NCBI RefSeq assembly: GCF_032884065.1 | Contig: NW_027062689.1 | Location: 124,001-188,000, forward strand | Source of the DNA: Artemia franciscana | Lineage: Eukaryota; Arthropoda; Branchiopoda; Anostraca; Artemiidae | Length of the DNA stretch: 64,000 nt | Reading direction: 5' to 3' | Part shown: one piece after another, positions 1-12,369 of the stretch | Layout: each line of letters starts with the position of its first letter | Numbering within the stretch: the stretch's first letter is position 1 | The notes under the pieces: model-generated | What the model was told of the DNA's origin: nothing | Databases searched by the model: none | The model's input: the letters and a program-made list of their open reading frames with translations, nothing else | Translations under genes and position numbers: made by a program

Positions 1-130
1 AGGTATAAGAAAAAATATGAGGAAAAAAATAGTATGATCCAGGTAAGGATAAACAAGAAAAAGCAGGGATAGAGAAGGAAAAAGAAACAAGGAAAAACCA
101 AAAAATAAAAAAATAATCAGCACTGGTAAT

Positions 131-526
131 TTAATCGCGAAAGAGCCATGTATATGCCAAGATATGAAATTCGTAGCACGTATGGCCTGGAGCTTTACAA
201 CTAATACAAAAAGGACTGTTCTTACACGGGGATTCAAATTTTGACTTATGGTCACTAGCTCCGCCTTTTGAGCATAGGGTAGTGTATGTGCAGTTTGCTG
301 CAAGGTGGCCCGTCATATGGCAGTTAAAGCATCGACAAAGTAAAAACACAAACTCCTGGGTGACAAGTCGCTCATAGCCAATTTTCACTGATTCTTGTTG
401 GAACTGATCTAAGTCTTTTCTTGATTTGAAATACACTTTGAATGTGCGTGACGCACCACACTTAGCTGTTTTGATGCATTTTGGGATTATTTCCTTCAGT
501 GACGAGTCGACTAGTTCGTCTATCTC
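131..526 (-). pseudogene. LINE ORF1 (gag-like) fragment with zinc knuckle
   Basis: The minus-strand frame is open from about 526 to 131. It has an RRM-like N-terminal part (FKVYFKSRKDLDQF) followed by a CX2CX4HX4C zinc knuckle (CFNCHMTGHLAANC) and a second, damaged knuckle in which the expected second cysteine is glycine (CSKGG). This is the layout of ORF1 nucleic-acid-binding proteins of Jockey/I/CR1-group non-LTR retrotransposons, which coat the element RNA. There is no good ATG and no ORF2 follows inside the window. The 130 bases downstream are A-rich, and Rep-A begins directly upstream. Family assignment rests on the motif pattern only; it is a truncated, probably dead copy. Confidence 0.6.
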
Positions 527-535
527 TTAGCTCTA

Positions 536-1964
536 CATTTTAAAACAGTAAAAAACTTTAGCTTAAAGAACGGGGCGTTGAGGAGGAAAAGCCCCTTTCA
601 TATACGAGTAATTTCTGTTCGTTTTAAGTTTTAATGTCGCTCCTTACTTTCATTTAAAAAAAATTTGTTGTTTTGTTAAATTTCTGGACGTTTTTGAATT
701 AATGCATTTTTTTTATCCTGGCTCTCCGCGCATAAATAATTAAAACGAAATTTGCATATTAATTTTTTTTGGGCTAAATGGCTTTTTCATAGTTTTAATC
801 GGAAGATTTTGAGAAAAAAGGAGCAAGAGAGGAGGCCTAGTTGCCCTGCAATTTTTTGACTACTTAAAAAGGCAACTATAACTTAAAAATTTTACGAACG
901 TTTTCGTAAGTAAAAAATATACGTAACTTCCGAATTAACTTACATAGCGAACTTTTATATTCGTATGTTTTTATTGCGTATATGAGGGGGCTCACCCCTC
1001 GTCGATACCTCGCTCTTTACACTAAAGCTTAAATTTTGTCCCAATTCCTTAAGAATGACCCCTGAATCACAAAGGCCGTAGAATTTGAAATTACTAAAAA
1101 TAATTTAGCGTAAAGAGCGAGGTATTACGAGAAGGTAAACCCCTCATATGGAAACTCCATGGAAAGATCCTCAAACGTAACCCCTTCCTCTCAACTCTCC
1201 CCCCAAACCAAAAAAAAAATCCCCATGAAAACGTCTGTACACTTCCCAGTAACCATCACTATATGTAAACACAGGTCAAAGTTTGTAACTTCCAGCACCT
1301 CCCACAGGGACTGCAGGGGAGTAAGTCGTCCTCAAAGACATATTTATTAGGTTTTTCGACTATGGTGAATAAAATGGCTATCTCAGAATTTTGATCCGGT
1401 GACTTTGAGGAACAAATGAGGGTTGGAGGGGCCCTAGGTGCCCTATTGTTTTTTGGTCACTTAAAAAGGGCATTAGAGCTTTTAATTTCCATTAGAATGA
1501 GCCCTTTTGCGACATTCTAGAGTCACTGAGTCGATACGATCACCCCTGGGGAAAAAAACAAATAAAACAAACAAAAAAACAAATAAAACAAACAAAAAAA
1601 CAAATAAACACACATCCGTGATTTGTCTTCTGGCAAAAAAATGCAAAATGGCAAAAAATAGGGGCTTGAAACTTCTACAATCTGGTTCTCTGATACGTTG
1701 AATCTGATGGTGTGATTTTCGTTAAGATCGTATTACTTTTAGGGGATATTCCCCCTATTTTCTAAAATGAGGCAAATTTTCTCGGACTTCTAAATTTTGA
1801 CGGGTAAGACTAATCTTGATGAAACTTATATATTTAAAATCAGCATTAAAATGCAATTCTTTTGATGTAACTATTGGCATCAAAATTCCACTTTTTAGAG
1901 TTTTAGTTACTATTGAGCCGGGTCGCTCCTTACTTCAGTTCGTTACCACGAACTGTTTGATAGT
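536..1964 (-). repeat. Rep-A dispersed repeat, copy 1 (reverse)
   Basis: This copy of the commonest dispersed repeat in the window runs from one arm of the long terminal hairpin (about 536-690) to the short terminal palindrome (1935-1956; arms close to CAGTTCGT and ACGAACTG). It aligns by eye with 38820-40483 and with the reverse complement of 48049-49790. An A-rich microsatellite (AAATAAAACAAAC units) sits at about 1556-1612. Short ORFs inside it are chance and have no recognisable protein. Confidence 0.75.
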
Positions 1965-2735
1965 TCTTAAAGTTATAAAATCTACCCATTGTTTACGTAT
2001 AGCATTTGTCATAGGAAAGTATACGGACATTTTTGGGGGTAGGAAATTTTGTTCTTGGGGTCGATTTTCATCGGGTAAATTTTCCTTGGGGAGGGAAATT
2101 ATCAGGGGTGAACTTTCCAGGGAACATATATACTGGGGGACTTGACATAATTTCCGATACAAAATTATTTTTACTTTTCTTACTTTCTCTTAACTAACTC
2201 AATTTTGCATGTGGAGATATTCCGGGGGAATTTTCCAGGGAAAAATTTCTTCGATTGAAAATCGGAAGTTCTGGTCCCCATTTTCAAGGTCAAAAGTGAT
2301 CAAAGGGTACTTAAATTATAACCAAAGAGGTTCAAAGTCGTATAACAAGGCCTCAACGGTTGACACAGCCTCCAAAACCAGGGGAAAGGGTTGTAAGCTA
2401 TGCCCCGGGGCTTATAAGATTTTTATGCAGTGGGTAGTCCTATAAACTTCGGATAGGGCTCCTAAACCTAAAGTGGAAACCAGGATAATGGAAACCTAAA
2501 GTTCTAGTGCTATTTTATAGTCAAATTGATTGGAGAGCTACCATTCAGCCCTCCCCCCCCACGCAAATTATTTCCCAAAACGCATCCCACCAAAATTTTG
2601 ATGTAACCATTTTGTTCAGCATCGCTGAAAGTTCCAGTAATTATGGCTGTGGGAATGTCAACTCTTCCAGGCCTCAGGGTAATAGCTGCAAGTTCGGCAA
2701 TCCATCCATTGTTTACATATAGTAATTGTTATTGC
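1965..2735 (+). repeat. Diverged Rep-A-related segments
   Basis: Blocks such as 2490-2735 match the middle of Rep-A in forward orientation (AAAATTTTGATGTAACCATTTT, then a segment ending TTGTTTACATATAGTAAT), and 1980-2010 holds a related TTGTTTACGTATAGCATTT block. Divergence is much higher than between the main copies, so these look like old copies or a sister subfamily. No gene is recognised. Confidence 0.45.
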
Positions 2736-2754
2736 GAAAAGTGGGTGTGTTTGA

Positions 2755-5105
2755 TCTCTCCTTTCAAACAAATAAGGTCGTTCAGGTGAGCTTTTCAAAG
2801 AATGTTTGAAGGGAGTGTTGAACTAAATCAAAACATGAACATCAGTGGGAAAAGCTTAGAGGAAACTTGAAGTAAATCAAAAGATACTATTTGCATTCAG
2901 ATTGCTTATGCAGGCGTATCACCAATATATTTTTGTGCGGCTTAGCGTATCAATATGAAACTTCTTGGGCATCATGAGGGGGATCTTCAACCGACCACAA
3001 CAAAACTTGTGCCTGCTACTACTGATATTAACACTGCTACTATTACTGTTACTGATACTGCTTATACAGCACTATTACTACTACTGCTGACCCTACTACT
3101 AACACTAATGCTAAGATGTTAGTACTTTTAAGGCTACGCGTATGGAGGTGAAAGTTTTACAGAATATCCTGGGGGAACTGCAACTAAATCAAAACAAAGG
3201 GCGTCAAAAGTGGTCAAATTGTACATCAGTAATATTTTTTTGGAACAGCTTACCGTATTAAGATGAAGCTTCCAGGACATCATAAGGGGGATGTTTAACT
3301 GACTAAAAGGCAACATGTGCATCCTACAATTAATGCTAATATTAAGGATAAGTATATGAAAATGGAAATTTGAGAAAATGCTGAGAAAAAATTTCAACCA
3401 AATCAAAAGACACTATGTGCATACAGATTGTCAAAAGGGTGTATCCCAAGAATAGGTTTAGGTATTTAGTTGAAACTTTCGAAGAGTGCTTAAAGGGGAA
3501 GGTCAATTGACCAAAAGCCAATATGTGCATGCTACTACTAACGCTATTACCACTGCTACTTTTGCTACAAATACTACTACTACTAATGATACTACTACTA
3601 CTACTATTACTAATGTTCCGACTACTATTTCTATGGCTACTACCTGTAAGGCTAAGAGTATTAAGATGAAATTTCCAGGAACTATATGAACATACAAATT
3701 TTTAATGGATAATCCGCAATGTCATAGCAACGGATAATTGTATTAAGTTGCAAGTTTCAGAACTTAATGAGAGAGATGTTCAACTGTCCAAAAGCCAATA
3801 TGTTAATACTACTACGGTTACTAGTAATTGTGCTATTACTATTAGTATTACTACTAGCACTGTTAATACCAATACTACCATTGTGAATACTATTACAACT
3901 ATGCCTAAGGTTATGAAAGTGAAAATTTCGGAAATATTGAGAGAGTGAACTGAATCGCATCACGAATGGTGATGCGGTGAACTGAATCGCATCACGCTGT
4001 CTGTATGCAGGTTGTCAAAAAGTCAGTCCAACGATATCTTAGGAACAGTTTTGTGTGTGAGGTTGCAACTTACAGAGCTTGTTGTGTGGGATGTGGAACT
4101 AACCAAAAGACAATATTTACATCCTAATGCTACTGCTCCTACTCATACCACTACAATTTCTACTAAAATTACTACTGCTGCTATTAAGTCTACTGCTGCC
4201 ATTACTGCTGCTACTGCTATTACTACTGGTATTACCACTGCTGCTACTAAAGCTAAGCTGCGTATTAAAGCGACAAATTCAGGTAATATTGAAACTGTAT
4301 TGAACTAAATCGAAGCACACTATAACCATATAAGTTGTCAAGAGGACGTATCAGCAAAGCTTTAGAAACACATTATGGTATTAAGCTGAAACTTCCATGG
4401 TGTGTTGAAGAAGGTGCTAAAGAAAACCAATGATGCTATGTGCATGCTGCTACCAATGCTAATACTACTACTACAACTATTGTTTCTAGACTATCAAAGG
4501 ATGTTAATGATATTAATACTACTGCCACAATTTCTGTAACTAATGACACTAAGCGTATTAACGTGAAACTTTTAGGGAAGGTTTAGGAGGAGTTTCAAAT
4601 AAACTAAAAGAACATGTGCATGAAGGTTTTCAAAAGGGTAAGTAAGCAATATCATGGGCAGTGCCGCTCAATCAAAGACAGCAAAATCGTTGAAACTTTG
4701 TTAGGAGCTGATTTAATTGGAAATTAAAAGTTCTAGTGCCCTTTTTCAGAGTCAAAGGTAATTGGAGGGCAAACAGCCCCTCCCAAGTCTATTAGTTTCC
4801 CAGAGATATATAATCAAAATTTTGAGATGACCATTTTGTTCAGCATAGTTGAACTGTCCAGTAAGTACGTCTCTATGGATATTGGGTATTTCAAACCCCC
4901 ACAGATATACAATTTGTCAAATATGCTGCAAAACTAAATACTGATTTAAGACTAAATCAAAAGGCATTGTGTGTATGCTGGTTGCCAACAAGACAACTCA
5001 GCAATATCCCAAGAATGACTGGGATTATTAAGTTGAAACTTTCCGAGCTACTTCTCTTGCTACATCTGCTCTTACAATTAAACTAAATCTTTAGAGTGTA
5101 TTCAG
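2755..5105. repeat. Composite ACT-rich satellite with higher-order units
   Basis: Six or more diverged units of about 210-315 bp each combine a conserved block (close to CTGACCAAAAGCCAATATGT, seen near 2988, 3298, 3507, 3784, 4099 and 4413), a run of ACT/GCT/ATT trinucleotides, a block like GGTATTAAGATGAAACTTTC, and a block like AAATCAAAAGACACTATGTGC. The trinucleotide runs open threonine-rich frames (for example 3486-3689 and 4012-4308), but these are by-products of the repeat. A diverged Rep-A fragment lies at about 4725-4900. Confidence 0.65.
4725..4900 (+). repeat. Rep-A fragment, diverged
   Basis: The segment starting AAAGTTCTAGTGCCCTTTTT and continuing through an AAAATTTTGAGATGACCATT block to a CAGCATAGTTGAA block matches the middle of Rep-A in forward orientation. 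It has neither terminus, so it is a remnant inside the ACT-rich satellite. Confidence 0.55.
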
Positions 5106-5339
5106 GTTGTCAAAGAGCATAGTTATTTTCTTTTTTTAGAGTGGTATCAAGTTTTATTTTACAAGTTAACTTGAAGAGGTATAAAAATAATTAAAAAATA
5201 CAATATTTGTCCAAATTTTCAAAAAGTTTTACTCGCAAAAATTTTACTCGGGACCCCGGTCCCTAGAAATCAAAAAGACATTATTGAGCAAAATAAAATG
5301 GTATGTAAAATTAAAAATATGTTCCAAAAGGGATGAAGT

Positions 5340-6590
5340 GAAATCTTCAGGCTTAAAATTTTGCTTCAAAAGCCAATTAATTAAAGCCTTTATGCTTTAG
5401 TAATCTCAGTTCCGAATTCTAGTCAGTACGTCCCACATATGAGCTTCCGCACGTACATGGAGTCCAATTGACTCTACTTTTTTGCCAAAAAGAAGTTAGA
5501 TCCTTCCCAGAATTTAGAGAACCGTTCAAAGTATTACTACTCTTTAAAGCTACCTTTAGACCATTACTTTGTAAAATTCTTTTAAGTTTTTCACTTAGCC
5601 CGGGTACATACGGTAAGGAACAAAAAATATCCTTCTCTGAAGTTGTCTCCGAGACTTTTTAGAGATCTTTAGTAACTTTTTCCTTCTGTTTGAAAAGTCT
5701 GGTTAATCAACCCCTTAATTAACAATGTTACATATTAGTATTTTTCTTAGAAAAGACAACTCCTAAAATAATTTCAGAGAGCAAATACTAAGGATCCAGT
5801 CAGTTAAAGAAATTATCAAACCAATTTTTACTTGGTGAGCGTGACCGGAGCTAAACGACAAAAATTTATTGCTATTAATCGGTTTTGTGTAAATTTTAAA
5901 ATCCGGACTATTTTCAGTTTTTGAAAGACGAACATCAAGAGAAGGAGGTTTACTACCCTCTTCTGATTCAACAGTAAACTTTAAATCACCCCCCCCCCAA
6001 CCAATTGAGATGTTCCAAAAATCTTTTTAATTCCTCCTGCCCATAATTTCATACTGAAATTATGTTATCCATATATCAGCCCCAAAAATTATGTTTTCTA
6101 ACGGAATTGTTTCAATACTTTCCACCAAAATATTACCTAAAAATGGAGATAAGGGGGCCCTAAGATGTAAACCATCTACTTGTTCGAAAAATTCCTTTCT
6201 GAATTGAAAAAAATAAGAGGACTCATTGCACAACCTTACTAAATACACAATTACAGAAACTTTCAAATTTGTTTACCAATATTCAAGTCAAAATTTCTTA
6301 ATAACTTTCTTTGTACAAGAGTTTCGACTGTCTCTACATAGATATTTGTGCACATTGATACAATGTTGATGCTTGAATCCAAAGAACTTGAAGAAATTTC
6401 CATTTCTTTTAGTTTTTTAACCAAATTCGAAGAATTCTTAATTTAAGAAATTTGTGTAGACAAAAGTTGTTTACAGATTAACACTAACAACTTGCTCAAA
6501 ACACTTTTCAGCGACCTTGTACTTGACACAATTGGTAGTAATGGTAGGTTCGGCTTCTGGATTTTGGGAATCCCATATAATAAGAATAAG
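5340..6590 (-). pseudogene. Penelope-like RT/GIY-YIG remnant
   Basis: Read on the minus strand, broken frames follow the order of the complete Penelope-like protein at 15.3-17.6 kb: YGIPKIQKP near 6560 (RT fingers), FFQFRKEFFEQVDG and APLSPFLGNILVE at 6060-6266 (RT motif B region), YMDN near 6065 in place of YMDD, a following stretch resembling FLEHLN and FKIYTKP, then YVPGLSEKLKRIL and CTCGSSYVGRT near 5450 (GIY-YIG core). Frameshifts and stops separate the blocks, and the catalytic YMDD has lost its second aspartate. This is a dead copy of a family related to, but well diverged from, the 15-kb element. It is recognised by collinear motifs, not by a database match. Confidence 0.75.
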
Positions 6591-9569
6591 AATATTAAAC
6601 AATGTTTAGTTTATTTTATTTCTTATATAGATTATTTTTTTTTAGCTGTTCTAGCTTAGTATTACTACTGATTACGGTCAAAGGATATGTGACTGAAATA
6701 TCTAGTATTTTTGTGAAATTTATTACTGTCTATTAAAAGGATTTTATCCCTATTTTAACTTTTGTTTTTTTCGTTTTTTTGTATTTTTTTTTTTTAGTAA
6801 AATGCGAATTATGTTCTGGTCTAGAGAAGTCATGGGGGTTGTCAGCCCTAGTCATATTGATTTCTGCTTGTGAGCTTGACTTAATTATGTATTGTAATTT
6901 CTGTTTGTCTTGGGTTTCATTTATTTATTTGATGGTTATTCGTGGTAGTTTAACGCGTGGTAGATTATTTGACTTTATTTCTGCTCATTTTTGGTTTAAT
7001 GGAGCTCTTTACATTTCTTTGGAAAACTTAACTTATGGAAACAATTTTTTTTAATTGATTTTATTAAGGACTTAATCCTCACCAACAAGCGCAACATTGC
7101 TCCATGTCGTGGCATTTATTTTGATACATTTGTGCTTTATTTTAAGTTTTTTTAAACCAGAAACGAATGGAAATTAACATGAATGATAATTTCAAGCTTA
7201 AGAATTGCTGGTGAAACAGACTTCAAAATAAACACATATTAAAATGATCAGGGCAAACCTAAGACGAACATCAAAATACTAAAAATGATCTTAGACTACC
7301 ACCCCATTAAGCCTTGCCCTTGGTCTAAAGCGTCTTTAGGCATTCAGCATAATCTATATAGCCTGTCCCTTGCCCCTTGGGCTTCGATTTTCTTGTCATC
7401 TTCACAAAAACATTTATTGAGCCTTCTGACTTTTTTGAGTAAAATGGTTAGTAAGAAGATTTGATCCTACACTAAAGAGGTGTTACGGGGGAACCATAAA
7501 AAAAGAGGCACGGGGAGGGGGGTTGATTGTCTTCCAATCCCTTTGAGTCCTAGGAAGGAGTTGAGCCTTTCAAGTTCCAATTGAATGAGCTCCATCCCGA
7601 GTTTATACGACCCCTTCCATATAACATTGCTAAGGAAAAGAAAAGGCTACTTCATTCAGAAAGTCAAGCCCTAAATCTTTCAAGTTTCTGGTGTAATACT
7701 AATTTCTTTTAAAATCCTGTACTGAAGGCATACGATCTTTCCTGTAAATAGTTACTGCCTCATTTTTGCTCTTATGCCTGAACTGTTACATACAAAATAC
7801 CTAGTAAAATTATACATGGAACATCCACTTCAGTAGTAGCTCAATTATAGTTAAAATTGTACGTCTAAGAAACAACTCCCTTGCATAAAAAGAAATGCAT
7901 TAGAATAACTTACTTTGAAGTTGGTCCTTTGTCAGGTCTTCCGCCTGCAAAAAAAGGCAGAGTTTATCAATCCCTAAGAGACAACAACAACAAACATAAT
8001 TCTGCCCATAATACTAATTTACTTCATTAATTCACCTTATTTTCTATTTTGTATAAAAATTCTAATAAAATTTTAGAATCACATTTATTTACAATGTATT
8101 TCGTATATTCCTTATTTAGAGATTAATTTGAATCAGAATTCTTCTGATTTTGAACAAATATAAGAGACATAAAATGTTTTGGGTAATTAGATATTCCTAG
8201 AAGACTATGCTGATAACTTTATCTTATTCCCGTTTTCTGCAATAAATTATGTCTTTGAAAATATTACCATTGGAATTTATATTCCCGATTTGTTCATTAG
8301 AATTTATTCTAGGATAAAAAATTGAGAGTAATACACCCCTCTTTCGTTTGAGTCCTCTTCGGATACATAATACCTTGTATATCAAGTTAATAGCAAATTT
8401 AAGACTACTGCACTTTTTCTACTTGTGTGTTATAAGTTCTTCTTAGTACCTGTTTCGAAAAGTGCCATATGTTACCTTCTGGAATGGAAAGGCTGGGAAG
8501 CATATAATATATAATATCCATTGTCGAAAATCCTTAAGCCGTGGCATATAGTCCCCCCTCTTGCTGTCCCCTCTCAAACCCCCCGTAATGAGTAAAATCT
8601 AAAATCACCTTTAAAAAATATATCTAATAGACAAAATGCAGTTTATTCAATTCTGTTTTTCATGAAAATAATTAAATTCGTTGGGTGGAAATTTTCAAAA
8701 ATGCCTAGTGACGACATACCCCTTGGACTCTCTAGTTACGTGACAAAGTTAGACATGCTTTTATCTTGAGGGACATGTTGAGAAAGGTAGAAAGTAATGT
8801 GTATGTTTAATGCCGAATCTTTACACACACAAAAACTTAGTGACTGCTTTTTCATTTCTAAATTGAGTGAAAATCTTTTTGTAAGGTTCAGTTCGTATGT
8901 TTGGAGAAGAAAATCGTGCAAAAACTGATTTTATGCAAAACACAATATTTTTTTCTACAGAAATAATCGGATCTAAAATGTAGAGCGAAAAAAAGTAATT
9001 GTTTCGCTGATAACGCAGGACATGTCTTCAAAACTTGCTTAAATCAATGCACTCTTTATATTCTCCAATATTTGCAAAGTTCTAAAAAATAGCCCTTTAC
9101 GGAAAACTGAGCCTGCTAGAGTAAATTAAAAACTTGTGATTGGATGATGATCGTCAAAATGCTATTGACGGACTATTTTTTACAAGCCACTATTTGGATT
9201 TTTCGAACGCTCCGTTTTTTTAAGGTTAGTTTTGTGCTTCCAGAAAAATGCTAAATTTTACATTTCTATCGATTTTTCGAAACTTATAACGCTTCAGTTT
9301 ACTGAAGATAGTCTTAGGAAGGAGAGTAGTAATAGTCTTAGAAGACAGTAGGTATATCTTCCGTAATCTGCGAAGCAATAATTTAGGTTGTTCCTAGGGT
9401 TGTAGGGTTGTTCCTAGTTTCAGAATTGCTTTTTACTTCCGTTAAGAAGAATTTAACCTCTTTTAAGAACCTGACTATAGATCCATGTGCACTCAGGGTA
9501 TTATTGTCTTTTAACGGCAATTTTGGGTGGAAGGGTTTGTCGTAAAGCATGGAAGAGAGTAAATCGTTG
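6591..9569. other. No recognisable gene (about 3 kb)
   Basis: The sequence is AT-rich and non-coding in appearance. Around 6780-7060 a T-rich, GTTT-rich stretch could be the 3' untranslated part of an old LINE, but I cannot prove it. I saw no tandem array, inverted repeat or conserved protein in the rest. Confidence 0.4.
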
Positions 9570-9765
9570 AAAATCGAAAGTACGCCTTTTCAAAGTAATT
9601 GGAAGATAACTAGCCCCCTACCTATGCCCTTTTATCCACTACCAATACACTCTCTGTTTTTAGCCCTCATGATACCAGACCAAGAGGTCGAAACAGTCCT
9701 TTTGTTCAAAATTGCAGACAGATTCAGTATAAAATAACTCTGGGGATGAGGTGAACCCCAGCTCC
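9570..9765 (+). repeat. Possible strongly diverged Rep-A fragment
   Basis: The order of blocks (CTTTTCAAAGTAATTGGAAG, a C-rich stretch, then CAGTCCTTTTGTTCAAAATT) resembles the middle of Rep-A in forward orientation. Similarity is weak and the call is tentative. Confidence 0.3.
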
Positions 9766-12369
9766 TGAGACAGGGGCCATGAATTTGATTTGAAAATAGG
9801 TTTTATATAATATATTGAAAATAGAAAATAGGTAAGGGAGAGGTGCTTCATCTGTGGTGTTTGATTGACTTGAAACTTTTAAAGATTGTCCCCGCGGCCA
9901 AGAAGAACAAATATTTTATAAGAACAATGGAAGTTGTCAGGGGTCTGAAAACGGACCTACAAAACATTTTGTCTATGGTGGGCTTGAAACTTACAATTGT
10001 AATTCTTTGGCCGGAAAAACCTTAATATACACCGAAGAATCTTCCCCTAAATAAAAATTCGGCCCAAAAAGAGCCAAAAGTTTTCATCCAATCAGCTTGA
10101 AACTCATACCATTCATTCTTTGGGCTTAAAGGATCGAAATAATATGGCCCAACAAAAGACCAAAAATGGCAAAAAAATTGCTGAACAGGCTGAAACTTAA
10201 AACTGAAACTTGAAACTTAAGACCATGACCAAGGAAAACGTACAAAAATATTTTTTTCGTTTGGGGAATTGGCCTCCATAGAATGAGATCCCAAAGAGAC
10301 CAATTTTACAATCAGCCTAAAGTGTATCCATGTTTTGACAAAATGAGAATTGACTATTCAAAACATTCAGTGCTTTTTAATGCTAAATTATTCACTGAAA
10401 GACCACTTCATCTCAGACTTTATGATCGAGTGATTTGTCGTCATATTTTATATTATTACTCACTCGATTTGACTAGAATGAAAAAAAAAAAAATAACAAA
10501 GTTTAATATGTTAGGATCAATAATATTGCATTTGTGTCATGTTACTCGTTATTAAGTCAACTCTATTGCATAGACAGGGGCGTATCGGGGAGTTTTTTGG
10601 TGGGGAAGAATCTTGAAAAATGCATCAAAAACTTGTTTATATGCCTTTTGTTACGTTTTTACGAGTCAGACAGTTTTTGGGAGGGAGGGGTTTAAACTCG
10701 GCAATCCTCTCCCCTGGATGCCCTATGCATAGGCAAGAAAAAAATAAAATCAAAACGTGGTTACGTAAAAGAGTATATTCAACGGGAGTATATAACTGGT
10801 AGTTTTTTGGTCACTGCCATAAAAGGTCTAGTGAAAGATTATGTGCCTTTTTACCCCCCCCCCCCATTTACCCCTTGTAAGCAGCCTATAGAAAAAATAA
10901 TCACTATTTTTCAAAAGAACAAATTCGCATATTCGCACTCACCATTTTTACACCTTTTCTCTCCTCTGGCTTTATCAATACTGAATTAAATTATACCCCT
11001 ATTTCAACTTGAGTGAAATATTACAGTCGTTTGCGTTGCATTTAGAGAATAGGGAAATGCCGGAATCGTAAACAATAAGAGCATAGAAACAGCATACAGG
11101 TTACTGTTATTTTAAAGCAAATTTCCGACTCTCATAAAACGACTGGTTTTACGACTTCAAAGAAGGAGTAAATTTAATTTGGCAAACACAATTAGTCAAG
11201 TGCTTAAGAAATTACTGAGAGAAAAGATATTCACAAGCGAAGTAAAAACAAACTGCAAAATACATAATAATGAACTTAACTTTTATTTACTTTTATTAAT
11301 AAAAACTGTAATTTATTTCTAAACAAAAATATAAACTATTACAGATATAAATCACTACGCTAGGAAAGAATTTAAATTTTGCTAACGCGTAGCAATTAAC
11401 TACATAAACATTCTTAAAGACATCCTAAATTAAAAATAATAACAAAAAAAAACTACAGAAATGTTCCCAGAAGAATCTTATACTAGTTAAAATAATAATG
11501 AAATATTATGGATATACAAGGAAAGAGTGTTCATGTCTGAATGTTTAGAATATGATCATAGTAGGAAGAAGTTAGACTCATCTGAAGAGGCATTTGACTT
11601 TAAATCTTACAACCCTTTGTATTTTATAACAATCCACTGTCTCGCTATATTTTTTTCATAATTCCTTTATTCCCGGTTATGTTATCTCCCTCCCAAAAGC
11701 AATTCTGAGTGCCTGATGGGGACAATCAGGGGTGCTTTAGAAATTAATTTGCTGGTATATACCTTGTTTAAATTATATATTAGCATCACCTATATCAACA
11801 TTACATTAAAAATGTGAAATGTGTTTTCAATACGCTCGTTCCACCCCTATAATAAATATAAAAAATTAACAAAAATATCGATAATACACAACTAGTGACA
11901 ATTTTTTTTTTAAGTAGGGAAATTGCTCGAATAGGCTCCAATTAGGCTTGTCTAATGTTAGGAAAAGTAGTGAAATTAGAATACTGGGGGGAAATTTAAA
12001 AATAAAACTGTGACAAGCGAGAAAGAATTATAAACCAAAAATTTTTTAAAGAATTAGATCAAAATAAAATGAAACAGAAGAAAACTGTAAATAAAACATG
12101 ATTAGGACAGGAGGTAAAATCTAATATGATTGACAAATGTCACGACTTGGAAGTAGTGACGGGTCAATCTGCTTAAGCGGCCAGTACCCCCGGAGTAGAA
12201 GCGGTCAGTACTCCTGTCTATATAAGCGGTGCCCTATCCCGTCATCCCGATGATAGCCGGCCGGCACCAGTCATAGGGAATGTGTACTTTTGTTTGTTGC
12301 GTAATTAGAGCTAACGGTGACCCAATCATGCGTAACTTGGCTTCAGTATCTCTAAGTTGTTTTGCTTGA
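9766..12369. other. No recognisable gene (about 2.6 kb)
   Basis: From about 9850 to 10210 there is a loose repetition of a phrase around TTGAAACTT and TTCTTTGG, probably a degenerate tandem repeat. Near 12165-12235 two similar phrases (AGCGGCCAGTAC and AGCGGTCAGTACTCC) precede a TATA-like TATATAAGC. No coding sequence was recognised. Small open frames (for example 10283-10555) have no motif I know. Confidence 0.35.

Noticed and set aside
3486-4308. Threonine-rich open frames in the ACT satellite
   Set aside because: They are produced by trinucleotide runs; both strands are open and no domain or start context is present.
10283-10555. Open frame of 90 codons
   Set aside because: No recognisable family and AT-rich composition; no supporting neighbour.
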